A stretch of 64,000 bases of DNA from Viola odorata (GCA_963691705.1 OY829542.1:34644579-34708578); one strand, 5' to 3'; positions 1 to 12,088 are shown, counted from the stretch's first letter. A program made the numbers and translations. Notes: generated by a model from the sequence alone, not told the origin.

Positions 1-97
1 AGTTTTAAATACGCTTTAAGTTTCATACAACGTTTTCATTATACTTTAAAGCTTTCTTAAATGTTTTAAATTTCTGCTTTCTCATTATACCTGCATC

Positions 98-1176
98 ATG
101 TCCATTTGGGATAAATTAGCTACATGCTTAACCGTTTTAAGAACTGATAGACTCTCAGATTTAGAACATCTTAAACAAGAATTAGTATCACACTTGACTT
201 TTATACATCAAGCCTATATCGAAGATCTTAACCCAGAAATTAATGACGAAAATGGTAACGCCGTTCCATTAGCATCAGACAGAACTCCTTTATGGAATGA
301 AGATTTAATTAAAATAGAACTTTTAAGAAATATGGTTATAGCAACAAACAAAACCATAGATAAAGTTTTTAAAACCATAAATAGAAATCAAAATACACCT
401 TCATCCAGTCATACTCCAGCATATAGAACTAATTACCACCAATACGTTTTTAGACCAAGAGCACGTGGAGTTGTGGTTAGACCATCTTTTAATCAACCTC
501 CCAGTTTTAGACCTACTATCGCTAGACCTTCATCTTCTCAATCCTCAAGACCTTATCCTTCACGACCTAATACAAATCATACTTCTCCAAGCTCATCATC
601 TTCTTCATACCTAAAACCAGATTCTAATCTACCTGGACAGAGCTATACTACTCATCAACTTCTTAGTCTAGAAGGAATGAATCCTGACCTATACATACGC
701 CAAAATGACGGAACTTATCTTCGAAGACGATCCGGTTCAGAAATGGTAGCGGAGCCAAGTAGCTCTCTTTCTGGAGGGGGTAAGGGTAAGGAGGTTTTAA
801 CTCTTCCCAACTCTCACCACAGGAGATTTGGTTTTAGAAAGGTACACAGGACATACATAGGACATTTTCATTGACAGTAATCCTACGCAGATAAGGACTT
901 CAAAACGCATCAGTCAACGTCGTTCGATTTATTTCGGACCTGTGAGGCCTAGACCAGGAAGAGAGGACCTTTCTTTACTATTTTCAGATGTTATCTTTTG
1001 AATGGGATAAGTTTCAGCCAAATCGGACAAGTGGATCGAAAGCTAGCATGGGTCGACATTTTATTGCGCAGTGTGAACGTGCAACAACCCGCGACTTGGA
1101 GATTGCGGCCCAACTTGAAGCTCAGTCGTGCGAATCATCTCTGGACCTTCTAGAATATATTTATTATATTTATTAA
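98..1176 (+). pseudogene. Degraded pararetrovirus-like ORF region
   Basis: A 258-residue reading frame (98-874) has an ordinary N-terminal third and then a long Ser/Pro/Arg-rich stretch (roughly residues 95-215). Near 860 the reading shifts: another frame continues for about 45 codons, with a basic, Arg-rich segment ending at a stop near 998. A short frame at 988-1176 follows. The arrangement (proline/serine-rich ORF, then an intergenic stretch with a TATA box and AATAAA-like signal at 1290-1350) resembles the 3' part and promoter region of endogenous Caulimoviridae, but I recognise no diagnostic motif (movement protein, coat zinc finger or RT) inside it. It could also be part of an LTR element. 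The frame breaks make it non-functional as sequenced. Confidence 0.35.
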
Positions 1177-1279
1177 TTAGTTTGTGAAGTTATTATACGA
1201 ATAGAAGTTCTACTTCTACTTAGATTAGGTTTTCTATTCCTAGTAGTATTAGAAGTTATAGTTATAGTTAAACTTGTAC

Positions 1280-1360
1280 TAGGCTTTGCCTATATATAGA
1301 GTCTTTTGTGCTCATTGTAAATCAACCCCTAATTTTGATAATAAAATTCCGAGAGTTTCT
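1280..1360 (+). promoter_or_regulatory. TATA box and polyadenylation-like signal, LTR/pararetrovirus style
   Basis: A TATA box (CCTATATATAGAG, near 1290) is followed within about 50 bp by an AATAAAAT-like signal (near 1341) and a T-rich stretch. This TATA-short leader-poly(A) spacing is usual for retroelement R regions and for pararetrovirus large intergenic regions. It lies directly downstream of the decayed ORF at 98-1176. No transcript start can be proven from sequence. Confidence 0.35.
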
Positions 1361-1639
1361 CAAATTGTTCTTGCGAGAGCCTTGTCTTTAATTGAGTTTG
1401 AACACTCGGTTAAAAATCACAAGTAAAACCCGAAAGTTCACCCCCTTTGAATCATTTCAACTAGGTTGCTTCTCCCAGGTGTGAGTTGAGGTCTAAAATT
1501 CGATCCAAAGAACCTCATTAGGCAATAACTAGGCCGACTAACCATCCGTCAAAGGTCCCCAAATGAGTCTATCCACCAAATTCCGTATCAATCTCAAACC
1601 TTCGAACTAGATCGTCATTCAAACACATCCTAGGCAACT

Positions 1640-2995
1640 AGGATCGTATCACCATCACATCTGAAATATGCATATCTCAGTGCCAAAGATTCACTTCCAG
1701 ATATCATCTCTAACGAGCTTGATGAGCCAGAAGAGAAAGAGTTGATTTCCTTGCTGAAAGAATTCAAGCAAGCTATTAGATGGATAATTGCTGACATCAA
1801 GGCTTATCACCAGCCCTATGCACCCATAGAATTGATCTTGAGGACGCCAACAAGATTGTTCATCTGCCACAACGCAGATTGAATCCTCCCATAATGGAGG
1901 TGGTAAAGAAAGAGGTATTGAAGTTATTGGATACAAGCATTATCAACCCCATTTCCGACAGCCCATGGGTGAGTCCCGTCCAGGTCATGCCCAAGAAAAC
2001 TGGTATCACTATCACTACAGGGCAAGACAGTGCATTAATCCCAACTAGAATCCAGAATGGCTGGAGGGTGTGTATAGACTATCGTCGTCTCAATGCGGCT
2101 ACCAGGAAAGATCATTTTTTGCTTTCGTTTATTGATCAGATGTTAGAGCGCCTCACGGGGAAGACGCATTATTGCTACCTAGATGGTTATTCTGGTTTCC
2201 ATCAGATTTCAGTTGCCCTAAAAGACCAAGAAAAGACTACTTTCACTTGCCCGTTTGGCACATTCGCATATCGAAGGATGCCCTTTGGTTTATGTAATGC
2301 CCCTGCTACTTTCCAGCAATGCATGATGAGAATCTTTTCAGAATTCGTTGAGAAAAGTATCAAGGTCTTTATGGACGACTTCACAGTCTAAGGCAACTCC
2401 TTCTCTGAATGCCTAACCAACCTAAAGAAAATTCTACAATGTTGCATCGAGACAAATCTAGTGTTGAGTTTCGAGAAGTGTCACTTCATAGTAGATCAAG
2501 GCCTCATCTTAGGTCACATCGTCTGTAGCAAAGGCATCGAGGTTGATAAAGCGAAAATTGAAGTAATCGAGTCCTTGCCCTATCACTCCTATGTTCAAGA
2601 TGTGTGTTCCTTTCTAGGGCATGCGGGTTTCTACAGGCGGTTCATCATGGATTTCTCTAAAATTACCCAGCCCATGTGTCGGTTGCTTCAGAAAGATGTG
2701 GAATTTATGTTTGATGATGATTGTAAAGTCTCATTTGATATGCTAAAAAATAAACTCATCACTACCCTCATCATTCGAGCCCCCGATTGGTCACTTTCTT
2801 TCGAGATCATGTGTGATGCCAATAATCATGCCCTTGGAGCCGTCTTGGGCCAGAGGAAAGATAAAGAAACATATGTCATCTATTATACTTCGACGTTGCT
2901 AGATAGGAGCCCAGCAAAACTACACCACTATAGAGAAAGAGCTTTTGGTAGTCGTTTATGCCTTGGACAAGTTCAGACAGTACCAGATATGGAAT
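1640..2995 (+). pseudogene. Athila-type Ty3/gypsy RT-RNase H remnant
   Basis: Reverse transcriptase of the Athila lineage. From about 1650 the reading begins with the pre-RT linker (LKYAYL), shifts frame near 1780-1870, and then runs open at 1879-2391. The RT core is clear: GWRVCIDYRRLN, FIDQMLERL, YCYLDGYSGFHQI, RRMPFGLCNAPATFQ and the catalytic FMDD box just before a TAA at 2389. The same frame resumes and continues to 3000 with the RT thumb and the start of RNase H (IMCDANNHALGAVLG). The stop and the upstream frameshift make it a dead fragment. No gag, integrase or LTR of the same copy is visible next to it. Confidence 0.85.
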
Positions 2996-3407
2996 CCTAA
3001 CACCTCTAAATTGACTCCAAATTGTTTCATAGCTTGCGACATATGCATCTACAGTGCATGTTGCCTCTTCAGCTCCTCAAGGACACCTTTGAAGGTGTTG
3101 TGTTGGAGATTGAACAACTTGTAGAGCTGCTCTGTGCGTTTTATGAGATCTGGCAAAGAAGTGATGAGAGGGTAAGGTGAGCTGGGAGTAACTGGTTTTG
3201 GTTCTAGTGTCGGGCAGGTTGAGTTGTGGTTTGATTTTCATCAAGAGGTAGAACTGGGTTGCCTTGAGCATCCAGTGGAGGGAATTTGTAGTTCTTATGA
3301 CTAAAGATTTGGTCCACCTTGACTGTAAAACTTATGTTCATAAAAAGAAAAGCCTTCTGTTGATGGAAAAACCCAATGATAGACAACGAAGATTAAATGG
3401 TTTTATC

Positions 3408-4366
3408 TAAAGTTATCATAATCGAGCCGGACAGCGAACCGCTCAAGTCATGATTCACTGATTTTCTAACTTAATTGGGTTAAATCAGATCGTGTTTCAG
3501 AACTATTTGTACATCGAATCACTCAGTTTCACTAATTTACTAGCTCAACCGGATTGAATCGGTTGGTTTTACAAATTTAGACATTTTTTATTAAAATAAA
3601 TATAACAATTTAGTTAAAACCAACTAAAATTGGCCCCACATTTTGACATTTAAAGTTTAATTATACTTTAAGTTTGCCCCTATTGGCTATCATGGCCCAT
3701 AGGCTCTCCACCAGTCCACTTCCAATCTCTAGATCTCCTTACCTCACTCACAATCACATTGTTACCATGTTTATGATCTGCAACTTGCGCTTCTATTGTC
3801 CAGATCGCATTGCTTCTTTTATTCAATTCTCTACTGCCAACTCCAACTTCAAATATTTACTACAAACCCTAATTTCAAATCCCTAATTCCAAAAAAAGAG
3901 CACCATTCTGCCACCAACCACTTCTACTTTCTAAGGCCAATTCTAATTTCAAAATCCACTCATGCTACCTACTTTCTCGACTTAATATGCATTGGTTTTC
4001 TTGATCAGTCAGTTTTGGAAATGGCGGGACAATGAACACCGCACGACGAGGAGACGACGACGGTAAGGATGAGAGAATGAAGAAGAAGGAGATTGTCGAC
4101 TTGTTTTTTCTTTCTTTTTTTTCTTTTTTTTCAAATTCAGTAACCAAACGATAACATTTTGGTTTCATGACAAAAAAAAGTACATGAACCGGGCTTCTTT
4201 GTACCAACCGTTCGGTTTGTTCGGTTTCATAAAAAACCAGTCAGGTCGACAGGTCGAACCTGGTTTTTTGCATTTCTGATCCACAAGGTCAAATCAAACT
4301 GATTTTGTTGTGGTTCGCAGTTTTTTCGATCGGATCGACCTGCCTGACCTGATTTTTATAACTATG
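3408..4366. mobile_element. Non-autonomous hAT-type element, 959 bp
   Basis: The right end reads GATTTTTATAACTATG (4351-4366). The left end, from 3408, is a degenerate inverted match (TAAAGTTATCATAATCG). Flanking octamers GTTTTATC (3400-3407) and GTTCTTTC (4367-4374) agree at 6 of 8 positions, as expected for an old hAT 8-bp duplication. The ends match those of the better preserved copy at 57207-58574, including the 'aaccgg/gacct' words just inside. The interior has no transposase, so it is non-autonomous. Both copies belong to one family. Confidence 0.6.
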
Positions 4367-4863
4367 GTTCTTTCATACATCGAGAGAACTAGGTCTAATG
4401 GCCAAGTGTGTAATGACAGACCGCATTACCATCATCTTGACCTTAGCATGCACATATTGAAATTGAGTGGCTAACCAGTAGCCTAGATTAATCCTAAATC
4501 CTTTGTACATGCACCACGAGAGAAAGAGCTCCTTCACAATTAAGATGGTGCCATTACTTATCTTACCTGAAAAGGTGAGTAACAGGTATCTATGGAGAAC
4601 TCTAAGGGCAGGATCTTGTAATTCATGTCCCTTTGAGCCCCTAGGTTTGTACTGGCCATTAGATCAACCTAAAATTGACCACTAAGGTGGCACTTAGATT
4701 CATACTGCCCAGTTCTTGAGTGTTAAATTGACTACTAAGGGGGCACCAAGATAAAGTTCCATAAATTCTATGTGTTTAGGTCAAAGAAAATTTCCTAACC
4801 TAGATTAGCAATGTACCTATAGACTCTATCATGCAGTCCTAGCTTTTCTAATAGGGGGGGGTA

Positions 4864-5260
4864 TCTAAGGCAACACAAGGGGGCACAATAACAATAAGCA
4901 AGGAGCTCATTTTATCATACAAAATGTGACTGTTAAAAATTAAATGACCCTTAAGAGTGCTGAGTGGGAAGGTTACCTACCCAAGCTTTGAGTTGATTCT
5001 AGCTCTTGAAGAAGTTTGCACTTTCGTGGAACCTTAAAGAGGTATGTCTGCCACATCCTCTAAGGCAACACAAGGGGGCACAATAACAATAAGCAAGGAG
5101 CTCATTTTATCATACAAAATGTGACTGTTAAAAATTAAATGACCCTTAAGAGTGTTGAGTGGGAAGGTTACCTGCCCAAGCTTTGAATTGATTCTAGTTC
5201 TTGAAGAAGTTTGCACTTTCGCGGAACCTTAAAGAGGTATGTCTGCCACATCCTCTAAGG
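4864..5260. repeat. 195-bp tandem duplication
   Basis: Two head-to-tail copies, about 4864-5058 and 5059-5253, share the starting words TCTAAGGCAACACAAGG and the ending words GTCTGCCACATCC. They differ at only a handful of positions (for example GTGCTGAG against GTGTTGAG, TCGTGGAACC against TCGCGGAACC). The duplication lies inside the decayed Athila-associated ORF. Confidence 0.9.
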
Positions 5261-5269
5261 CACGCCTCT

Positions 5270-6300
5270 TATCAGCTTTCTTTTCTCCTGCTATTATTCC
5301 TTGATATGCTTTGGCAGTTAATTTCTTCTTCTTTTTGGGTTGAGAGGTAGATGGTGAAGGGGTGACTTGTGGGACCTCATCCGTCTCTTAATCATCTTCC
5401 TCTAGGGGTTGGTCAACCCTCTTTCACTTAATCGCTGCAAACGTTGGGCCAAAGTTTCAGATTCCCTTGAATTAGAATCGCCCTCTTCAGCGGCCTCCTT
5501 CTTGGCATTGAAATTAGGATCGATGATCGTGTCTGAGTCACCTGAGAGTCCGTCAAAAAAAGACTCGACGCTGATCATCTTGATGTTTCTAGGCCTCAAC
5601 CTAGAAAACTCTCGCAGGAGCAGCAACAAATTATTGAGTGGATTGAGGAGCGGTGTCGTACTCAACGATGGCCAGAGTGATAGGGTTGCTAACCCCAGTC
5701 ACTAGAGTTGCAAACATGTTATTGAAGGGTTATGGAGGAGCGACCATGGGCAATTCTGTCGTTGGGGTCGGAGCGACCGTCTGAATGGAGGGGCACGATG
5801 AAGTTAATCGTGATGGTGAAACTGAAGGGGTTTTCTCGATTCTAATTGAACAGACTACGAATGATGGCAACTGCTCTGTGGTGGTTACCGGCATGGAGTC
5901 AGAGGGAGCTGCGGCGGTGGTGGTGGAGTTGGATGGGTTCTTCTCCGCCAGTGGGACCCAACCCGACTCCTCTGCTTTCTTGATCATCTCTAACACTCCC
6001 TCGTCATCTGATCCAGTATCCCTCATCGTCTGATCCAGTAGTGGAATCAAAATTAAGCAACGAGGAGTGGTTTTGGTATGGAATCGGGGACGACGGTGCT
6101 TTGTAGATCACAATAGTCGTGGCTGGATCAATTGCAGCAGTAGAGAAAGATCTTAGGGTTTTTGGTCGCAAGGAGGAAGGCAACCCGATGGTGATCAGGT
6201 GGACCAGACAACCGATGGTGGAGAGTAGGGTTCCTTCTCTATGACGGACGGCAGAATTAGTGATGGCCATTGGTATGATTTTGGTAATTGTTGAGGAGTA
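5270..6300 (-). pseudogene. Low-complexity N-terminal part of a decayed transposon ORF
   Basis: The - strand carries three overlapping open stretches (6270-6004, 6050-5730 and 5665-5402) rich in Ser, Thr, Glu and Pro, followed by a basic KKKK stretch near 5330. Its position upstream of the Athila-associated ORF remnant, and the acidic, disordered composition seen at the same place in the copy at 12089-12601, suggest it is the N-terminal half of that ORF. It is broken between frames. I see no recognisable domain, and the complementary + strand reading frames look like shadows. Confidence 0.3.
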
Positions 6301-6639
6301 GAGAGAAAAATGGAGAAGATGGACGAACGTTGTGCGTTGGAGGGAAACTGGAGAATTTCTTGCAAAGTAAAAAGTGTGGTCTAACCAAAGTTATTAATCT
6401 CGTACCGGGAGCCATCTCGGTTTAGCTCTTGGGAGCGAGATATACCGGATATCAAAAATATCAGTGTACTATTTCGGTGTTGCATTTCGGAGTTAATATA
6501 TCCAACATTAAAAAATTAAGAGAAAAATCATTCAAAGTTACATCATCAAATATTCAATCTACATAACAAAAATATAAAAAATCATAAACCATCCTATCCA
6601 GCATTCAAAAACACAATAGAGTCGCTTAACTAGTTACAT

Positions 6640-7980
6640 CAACAATGCCCAAGATTTCATCCACATCAAATTGTTGGTGATTAATAACAATCTCATTCTC
6701 ATCACCAAGGTAATTCTACACATCAACCAAGCTCAATGAAGAAAATGGAGCCTCAATTGTCTCCCAACTTAAATCATCACCATCAATAAGTATAGGCTCT
6801 TCGGAAACTCATTCATCCAATAAGCTAATGTTATCAATTCTAATAGGATCCAATGAACTCTTAGTTTGACTTAAATTCCTAAGAAAAAAAAGAAGCAATT
6901 AAATTTTGACAATAATAATTATAATTTATAGCAACAAAGATATATTCAACTATTCAACTTACTCTACTCTAATTTCAAAAATATAACAAAAATAATAATA
7001 ATGATAGATAGTAAGATCACTATATTTTACCTTTCACGAAACTTCAAGTTGTAACGAACAAAGACCAAATCATTTAATCTTTTATGCTCCAACCTATTTC
7101 GCTTTTTGGATGAATAAACTCAAATGTACTCCAATTTTTTCAGCATCCAGTAGCACTTGAACTGCAAATTTCTATAGCTCTGGAGTTTCATTTCCAAATT
7201 GTTCCCACCATGAAACTAGTTAAATTATAAAAGTATTAGTCCAATTAATTTGCAGAAAAAACAAAGACGCTAATTAAAATTAGAAAAGTACCTGGATTTA
7301 GTTTCTCGTGTTGGTGAATAGCTATACTCATGCCAAAGTCTTCAATAGCTCTTTTGTACTCTTCAAGTTGTCCACTAATTGCATCTTGCACATCATAATC
7401 AGGAACTAATCTTGTGATTGTTGAAAGCAATTCCCTAGTAACTTCCTTTTGCTTAGAGAATGAAGGTTGGAAAAAAAATCCATCGATTTAGGAAGCAACC
7501 AGCTGTATGTCGACTATGAAGTTGCTTGTCCCATCTTGCATCAATTAATCTAACATATGGTCTGTATTGACTTAGCTTGTTCTTTAACCTTATTATTATA
7601 CATTCTTTTGCCTTATCCATTGCCACATACAAGTATCCCATTGCTGATTTTTCTTCACTATCAATCAATCGCAGAACTTGTACCAAAGGCTCACTAACCT
7701 TGACAATATGTTCACAATGGGGCTAAAATTCTGCATCTTGTAAAATTATTGATGCTATCTCATTGCCCACTCTACTTCTAACATAACTTGATTTTTCTTT
7801 AAATGATGATATTGATAATTTGGGCGTATTCTCTTCCTTTTTGCAAAAACCAGATAAAAGAACCAAAGAAAAAAAGAAAGGAACAAAAGTGCCCAAAAAA
7901 GAGAGCAAAAAGATGACAGTGGTGATCGAAGAGCTGAATCATAAGGAATAGGTCTCTTCCCTAGGCTTAGAAGAGAGCAC
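6640..7980 (-). pseudogene. hAT-superfamily transposase relic
   Basis: Read on the - strand, 7740-7500 gives EPLVQVLRLIDSEEKSAMGY and RYVRLIDARWDKQLH-like text, typical of the BED/DUF659 plant hAT transposases. Then comes SGQLEEYKRAIEDFG and HQHEKLNPG. A 76-nt GT-AG intron is visible at 7291-7216, and after it WWEQFGNETPELQ and the C-terminal dimerisation region (NWSTFEFIH, then RLNDLVFVRYN near 7070). Breaks: a TAG at 7725-7723 where Trp is usual, a frameshift in the T-run near 7475, and another in the dimerisation region near 7130. The N-terminal zinc finger is not found. I see no terminal inverted repeats around it. A dead transposase. Confidence 0.75.
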
Positions 7981-7989
7981 ATCTACACT

Positions 7990-8842
7990 AGACCTAGGAA
8001 GCTGTCAACGGAACCAATGAACCAGCGAAGTGGGCCTGGGCCGCAAACCAAGGCAAAGCGCGCCAATACTCTTACATTCTAAAGAAGACTTCCAGAAGGT
8101 GTTTCAAAGTTGTAAAATGTCCTAAGGGATGAGAACAACTCATTTTTGTATTTATCTTAAATTCGAGAAAAATAAGGAAAGAAATAGACTATTTAATCTT
8201 TCCTTGTTTAGCTTAGAAGCAAGTCGGATTTTGGAACTATCTTCTCCCCTCTTTCACTCTCTCTACAACCAAACTTGGATGCAGCTCCATTGTTTTGCTC
8301 TCCTCATCTTCTTCCTTGAAACGAGGAGATTTATTTTATGCAATTGAATTTCCTATTTTATTATATTATGTATGTTTCTAGCTAAGTAATTCGTTCTTGG
8401 TAAATATTTTAAAGTTCATGATTCCAGTATTGTGAGATCTAAACGTATTAATAAATTCTTAATTTCATATTTCTTCTCTTTCTCATTTCTTGTCAATTTA
8501 TTCTTATTTGATTTAAGAGTGATCAACTTAAGTTTTAACCTGAATAATTATAACTTTTCTTAATAACTTTGGGTCTACATTGTTAGAAGGATCTGTAGGT
8601 AACTAGCTCGTGGCCAGCCAAGACTCTGTTAGAGAAAGAGAAGAATTAGGTTTATAGAGGTAAGTGGACTGATCCCTAAGACTAGGGATGGTCTCCCCCT
8701 ATTTTTATCAACCAACTAGTCAAATCCTATAAGTGAACCTTAGGATTTCTAGAAGGTTAGGGTTCTTAATAGAGAGATTTTTTTAAGAAACTTGATTAGG
8801 AGGAGAGTAGGAAGTCAAAATGAACCTCACTTCTATAGCTAC
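7990..8842. other. Unassigned AT-rich spacer
   Basis: No gene or structured RNA recognised. Open frames here are short and have no family match. The text from about 8480 to 8830 (ACTAGGGATGG, CTAGAAGGTTAGGG) has the flavour of LTR or leader sequence, but I find no second copy in the window. Confidence 0.3.
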
Positions 8843-10139
8843 TGTAATTTTATGTATTTTCTTTTCTTTCATTTCAATGATTCATGGTTAGGGTCATACC
8901 CGTGAACATAACTATGAAACACTGACATATTAGGATTTTTGGTGTCTCAATTGTGTCCTTGTATAAATAGAAAGAGAGACACCCCTTTTTAGGGGTCTTT
9001 GAATTTTTGATAAAAATGTTGAGTTATTCTCTTATTATTAAAGAAGACAATTTCTTAGGTTTTCTTTAGGTTACATAAGCCTTGATCCCTCCTAAGTAAA
9101 AACAACTTTCACCCTTATATCTTCCCATGAAGTTGAGATAGATCTTTAGTTTTGGCTAAGTTACATTTATATTGTTTAAAATTCAACCTTATATGAACTA
9201 CATCATTAATTAAAAAGATGACTCAACCATTGTTGTTTTGGAGTTCTTCAACTTGTTCTTGGTGTTCATCAAAGTGATAAGAGGCTTTTGTTCTTGGGTC
9301 CATTCTCATATCAAATGGTAGTGAAACTTTTGGATTCATTGGTTGGTAAGATTTTCTCTCATCTAGTTGTTCAAAATATTATTATCCTTTTGATTTTCGG
9401 TTGTTTCTTTCTTTTTCCAAAATTGAATATTAAGTTGCTTTTGTTGTATTTTCGGTAGTTCCCCCAAGCCAAAATTTTGAGTCCTTTTTGTCAGTCTTGT
9501 TGGTGTTTAGAGTCTTGTTATTCGTTTACATTCAAGTTTTTAAAAAAATATGAAAATTTTATGGTGTTTGTACGTGTTCATCCTTTTTATTTCTCATTCA
9601 TCCTTGTTATTTCTCATTCATCCATTGAAGAAGATGAACAAAAGTATGAGTTTAATCTTTGTGTAAATATTTTTGTTACTTTCAATGTGTCTGTCCAACA
9701 CATTTGTTGGGTAGAGACAGAGTGTCATAAGTGATACCCCTTGAGAAAGTTAAAAGCATTAATTCCAACTAATTTTTGCCTCTCACATGCTTATTTTACA
9801 TTTAATTGACGTTGGAAGAGAAACTTAGTGTCATTTGAATTTCAAAATCTGAACTCAAATTAATTAATTAATTTTTGGAATTAATTGAACCAACATAGGG
9901 GGTATGAATAGTGAGGGGTTTTGAGGAAGATGAGCTAAATATGTCTGATTACCTAGTTTTGGATGCAGAAAATGTTAAACCATGCCTGTTGGTAATCCCA
10001 ATAATTGTAGGCTGGATTAATTAATTAATTAAAAAATGAAAATTACTACAAATTTTATTTCCAAGCTAGTTTTCCTCATGTCTTTCTTGTGTATTTTTTA
10101 TTTGACTTCTCGAGTCTTCTCTATGTTGAGAACAAATAT

Positions 10140-10722
10140 TGGCTAAAATTCTTTTGAGTTCTAATGCACTTGATAGCTTTGGTTGTCGAGGATCACAACA
10201 TGAGCCTTTCACTAGGCGTTGTTATGTGAATGAAAGATTTTGTAATTTCACAATTGATCATGCTTGTTATCGTGACATGATTAGTGTTTCTTTGGTGGAT
10301 GAATTGAACTTGCCTACTTATAAAAATTTGTCAACTTTATATGTGGGATATGGAGAGTAATTCATTGGTGATTAAGCAAGTTAGAGTATCAATTCGTATT
10401 GGGGCGTGTTTATGATGAAGTTCTTTGTGATATAGTACCTATGATTGAAGATATTTATTTTATCTTGCTTGGGATACCTTGGATTCATTATAGAAAAGGT
10501 AAGAATGATGCGCATGTCAACATATATTCACGTGTGGTAGATAAAAGGAGACATTTGTTGGTCTTGTGGCAAAACACTAATATTTTTTATTCTATAGTCT
10601 ATGCGCATAAAAGAAAGCTTGAGGTTGTTGATGCCGATTCTAGTAATGTTACAAAATGTAAGTCTGTGAGTGAAAAGTGTGAGGAGAAACACGTAATGGG
10701 GGCAGAAACTTTAAAAGAATAA
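10140..10722 (+). pseudogene. Chromovirus-like aspartic protease region, broken
   Basis: Frame 10139-10360 reads CYVNERFCNFTIDHACYRDMISVSLVDELNLPT. This matches the protease region of plant Ty3/gypsy polyproteins, in which the catalytic Asp sits in 'IDGGSCEN'; here the Gly-Gly-Ser is lost (IDHACYRD). After a stop near 10360 a second frame (10399-10722) carries YDEVLCDIVPMIEDIYFILLGIPW, the usual C-terminal half with LLGRPW. Frame breaks and the lost active-site loop make it inactive. Confidence 0.6.
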
Positions 10723-10861
10723 AGTAAGAAAAAAAAATTATTTTTATTGCTAATAAGACATGATGGTGCCTTTAGGCAATGAAGCTTATATAGTTAATAC
10801 TAATGTTGACCAATCTTTTCTTGTGTTAATGTGACTTTTTTTATAGAATTTCCCAACTAAT

Positions 10862-11215
10862 TTGGAGGAGGATTCAAAGGAAGCAAATTATTTTTTGAAG
10901 TGGAAGGAAAAACACAATGATGAGCATAGTTTGGTTCTGACCATTTCGACCTTGGAAGAGGCAAATCCACTTGTTCCCTTTGATGATTTAGATGTCTATG
11001 AGGATCCATTCCTGATTTCTAATCATGTGGAAGTTTTTCTTAGCAACGTCTTTCCCACGAGTAAGGATATAGATTCCAAGATGAATTTCTTTGAAAGAGG
11101 AGAGGATGATACAGGTCTTAAGAGGGATTTTGAGGCTAGAAGACAGGAACTTAAAGTTAGGAAGATCACCCATCAACTAAGGAAAATGAAGAAATGGAAA
11201 TCAAACGTCAAGAGG
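10862..11215 (+). pseudogene. Integrase C-terminal tail of the same element
   Basis: An acidic-to-basic stretch includes PFDDLDVYEDPF and, near its end, DSKMNFFERGEDDTG. In plant Ty3/gypsy elements a sentence of the type 'SRxNPFExGEDD' closes the polyprotein just before the polypurine tract and 3' LTR. Here it lies about 120 bp upstream of the 3' repeat, in the right place. The open frame then runs on into the LTR, which is not expected to be coding. Confidence 0.5.
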
Positions 11216-11679
11216 AGATTTGATGGAAATTTTAATTTTATGTATTTTATTTTCTTTTATTTCAACTATTCATGGTTACGGTTATACCCGCGAACATAAC
11301 CATGAAACACTGACAAATTAGGATTTTTTGTGCCTTAATTGTGTCCTTGTGTAAATAGAAAGAGGCACCCAATTTTAAGGGTCTTTGAATTTTTGATAAA
11401 AAATGTTGAGTTATTCTCCTCTTATCAAAGAAGACAATTTCTTAGGTTTTCTTAATCCTTCCTAAGTAAAATACTTAACTTCCATCCTTATCTCTTTTCA
11501 TCAAGTTGAGATAGGTCCTTAGTTTTGGCTAAGTTATATTTATATTGTTTGAAATCTAACCTTATATGAACTAGATCATTAATTAAAGAGAGGATTCGAT
11601 CATTTTGATTCTTGGAGTTCTTTAGCTTGCTCTTGGTGTTCATCAAAGTGATAGAGGCCGAATTTGTTTTTGTATCAGC

Positions 11680-12060
11680 TTATGTTATGGATGAAATTTC
11701 CGTGTGCATGTGGCAATGAAGCTAAAAAAAATTTTAAATTTATATGTTACCGAATAATCCGATTTGAGTTCTATGGGGTTCCAAAAGGAGGTGAAAGGGA
11801 TGACGCAGTGTGGTTAACCGTACCGTTCACCATCGCTGATTAACCGTTTATAAATAGTGAGGTTGTGGTTTTGGATATGTAATTAACCACATTAAGAGAT
11901 TAAGTTATGGTTTTGCACCTAAATAACCACTTATGAACCGCACTCGCTTAATATTTATGTATATTTTATACTTTTATAAATATAAATATATTTAATAAAA
12001 TTAATAATTATAATAATGGATAATAAATAAAATTTATCTAATGAAATATATGTAATTATA
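11680..12060. other. Junction region with GGTTAACCG motifs
   Basis: No gene. Near 11810 GTGGTTAACCGTACCG is followed by several ATTAACC/AACCAC words, typical of hAT or MITE interiors. Similar text (CGGTTAACCGCACCG) occurs at about 37671. From 11940 the sequence is almost pure A/T. Confidence 0.3.
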
Positions 12061-12088
12061 TGTAATTCCATTCATACTAACATCCACC

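Larger units (their letters stand above)
3000..5270 (-). pseudogene. Athila-associated ORF (plant transposon protein domain) remnant, split by a hAT element
   Basis: On the - strand, about 4550-4386 reads IVKELFLSWCMYKGFRINLGYWLATQ and onward. This matches the equivalent part of the ORF at 13260-13400 (LQELFFLWCMLHKRRVNLGYWVAT). Further downstream on the - strand, 3150-3010 reads as a short helical stretch with EELKRQHAL, the kind of C-terminus these proteins have. The two pieces flank the 3408-4366 element, so that element probably jumped into this ORF. The family is the Athila ORF1/env-like 'putative plant transposon protein' whose function is unknown. Several frame breaks; no intact product. 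Confidence 0.5.
8843..11675 (+). mobile_element. Deleted Ty3/gypsy-type LTR element
   Basis: Two diverged direct repeats of about 440 bp, 8843-9295 and about 11221-11675, share many words (CATGGTTA, GGGTCTTTGAATTTTTGAT, AAGAAGACAATTTCTTAGGTTTTCTT, TTAGTTTTGGCTAAGTTA) and behave as LTRs. A purine run AAGAGGAGATT just before 11221 suits a polypurine tract, giving + orientation. Between them lie only a protease-like region and an integrase-tail-like region; RT, RNase H and most of integrase are missing. LTR divergence is clearly more than 10 %, so it is an old internal-deletion derivative. Confidence 0.65.

Noticed and set aside
5409..6033. + strand ORFs opposite the acidic - strand frames
   Set aside because: Shadow frames of the - strand Ser/Glu-rich sequence without any family match.
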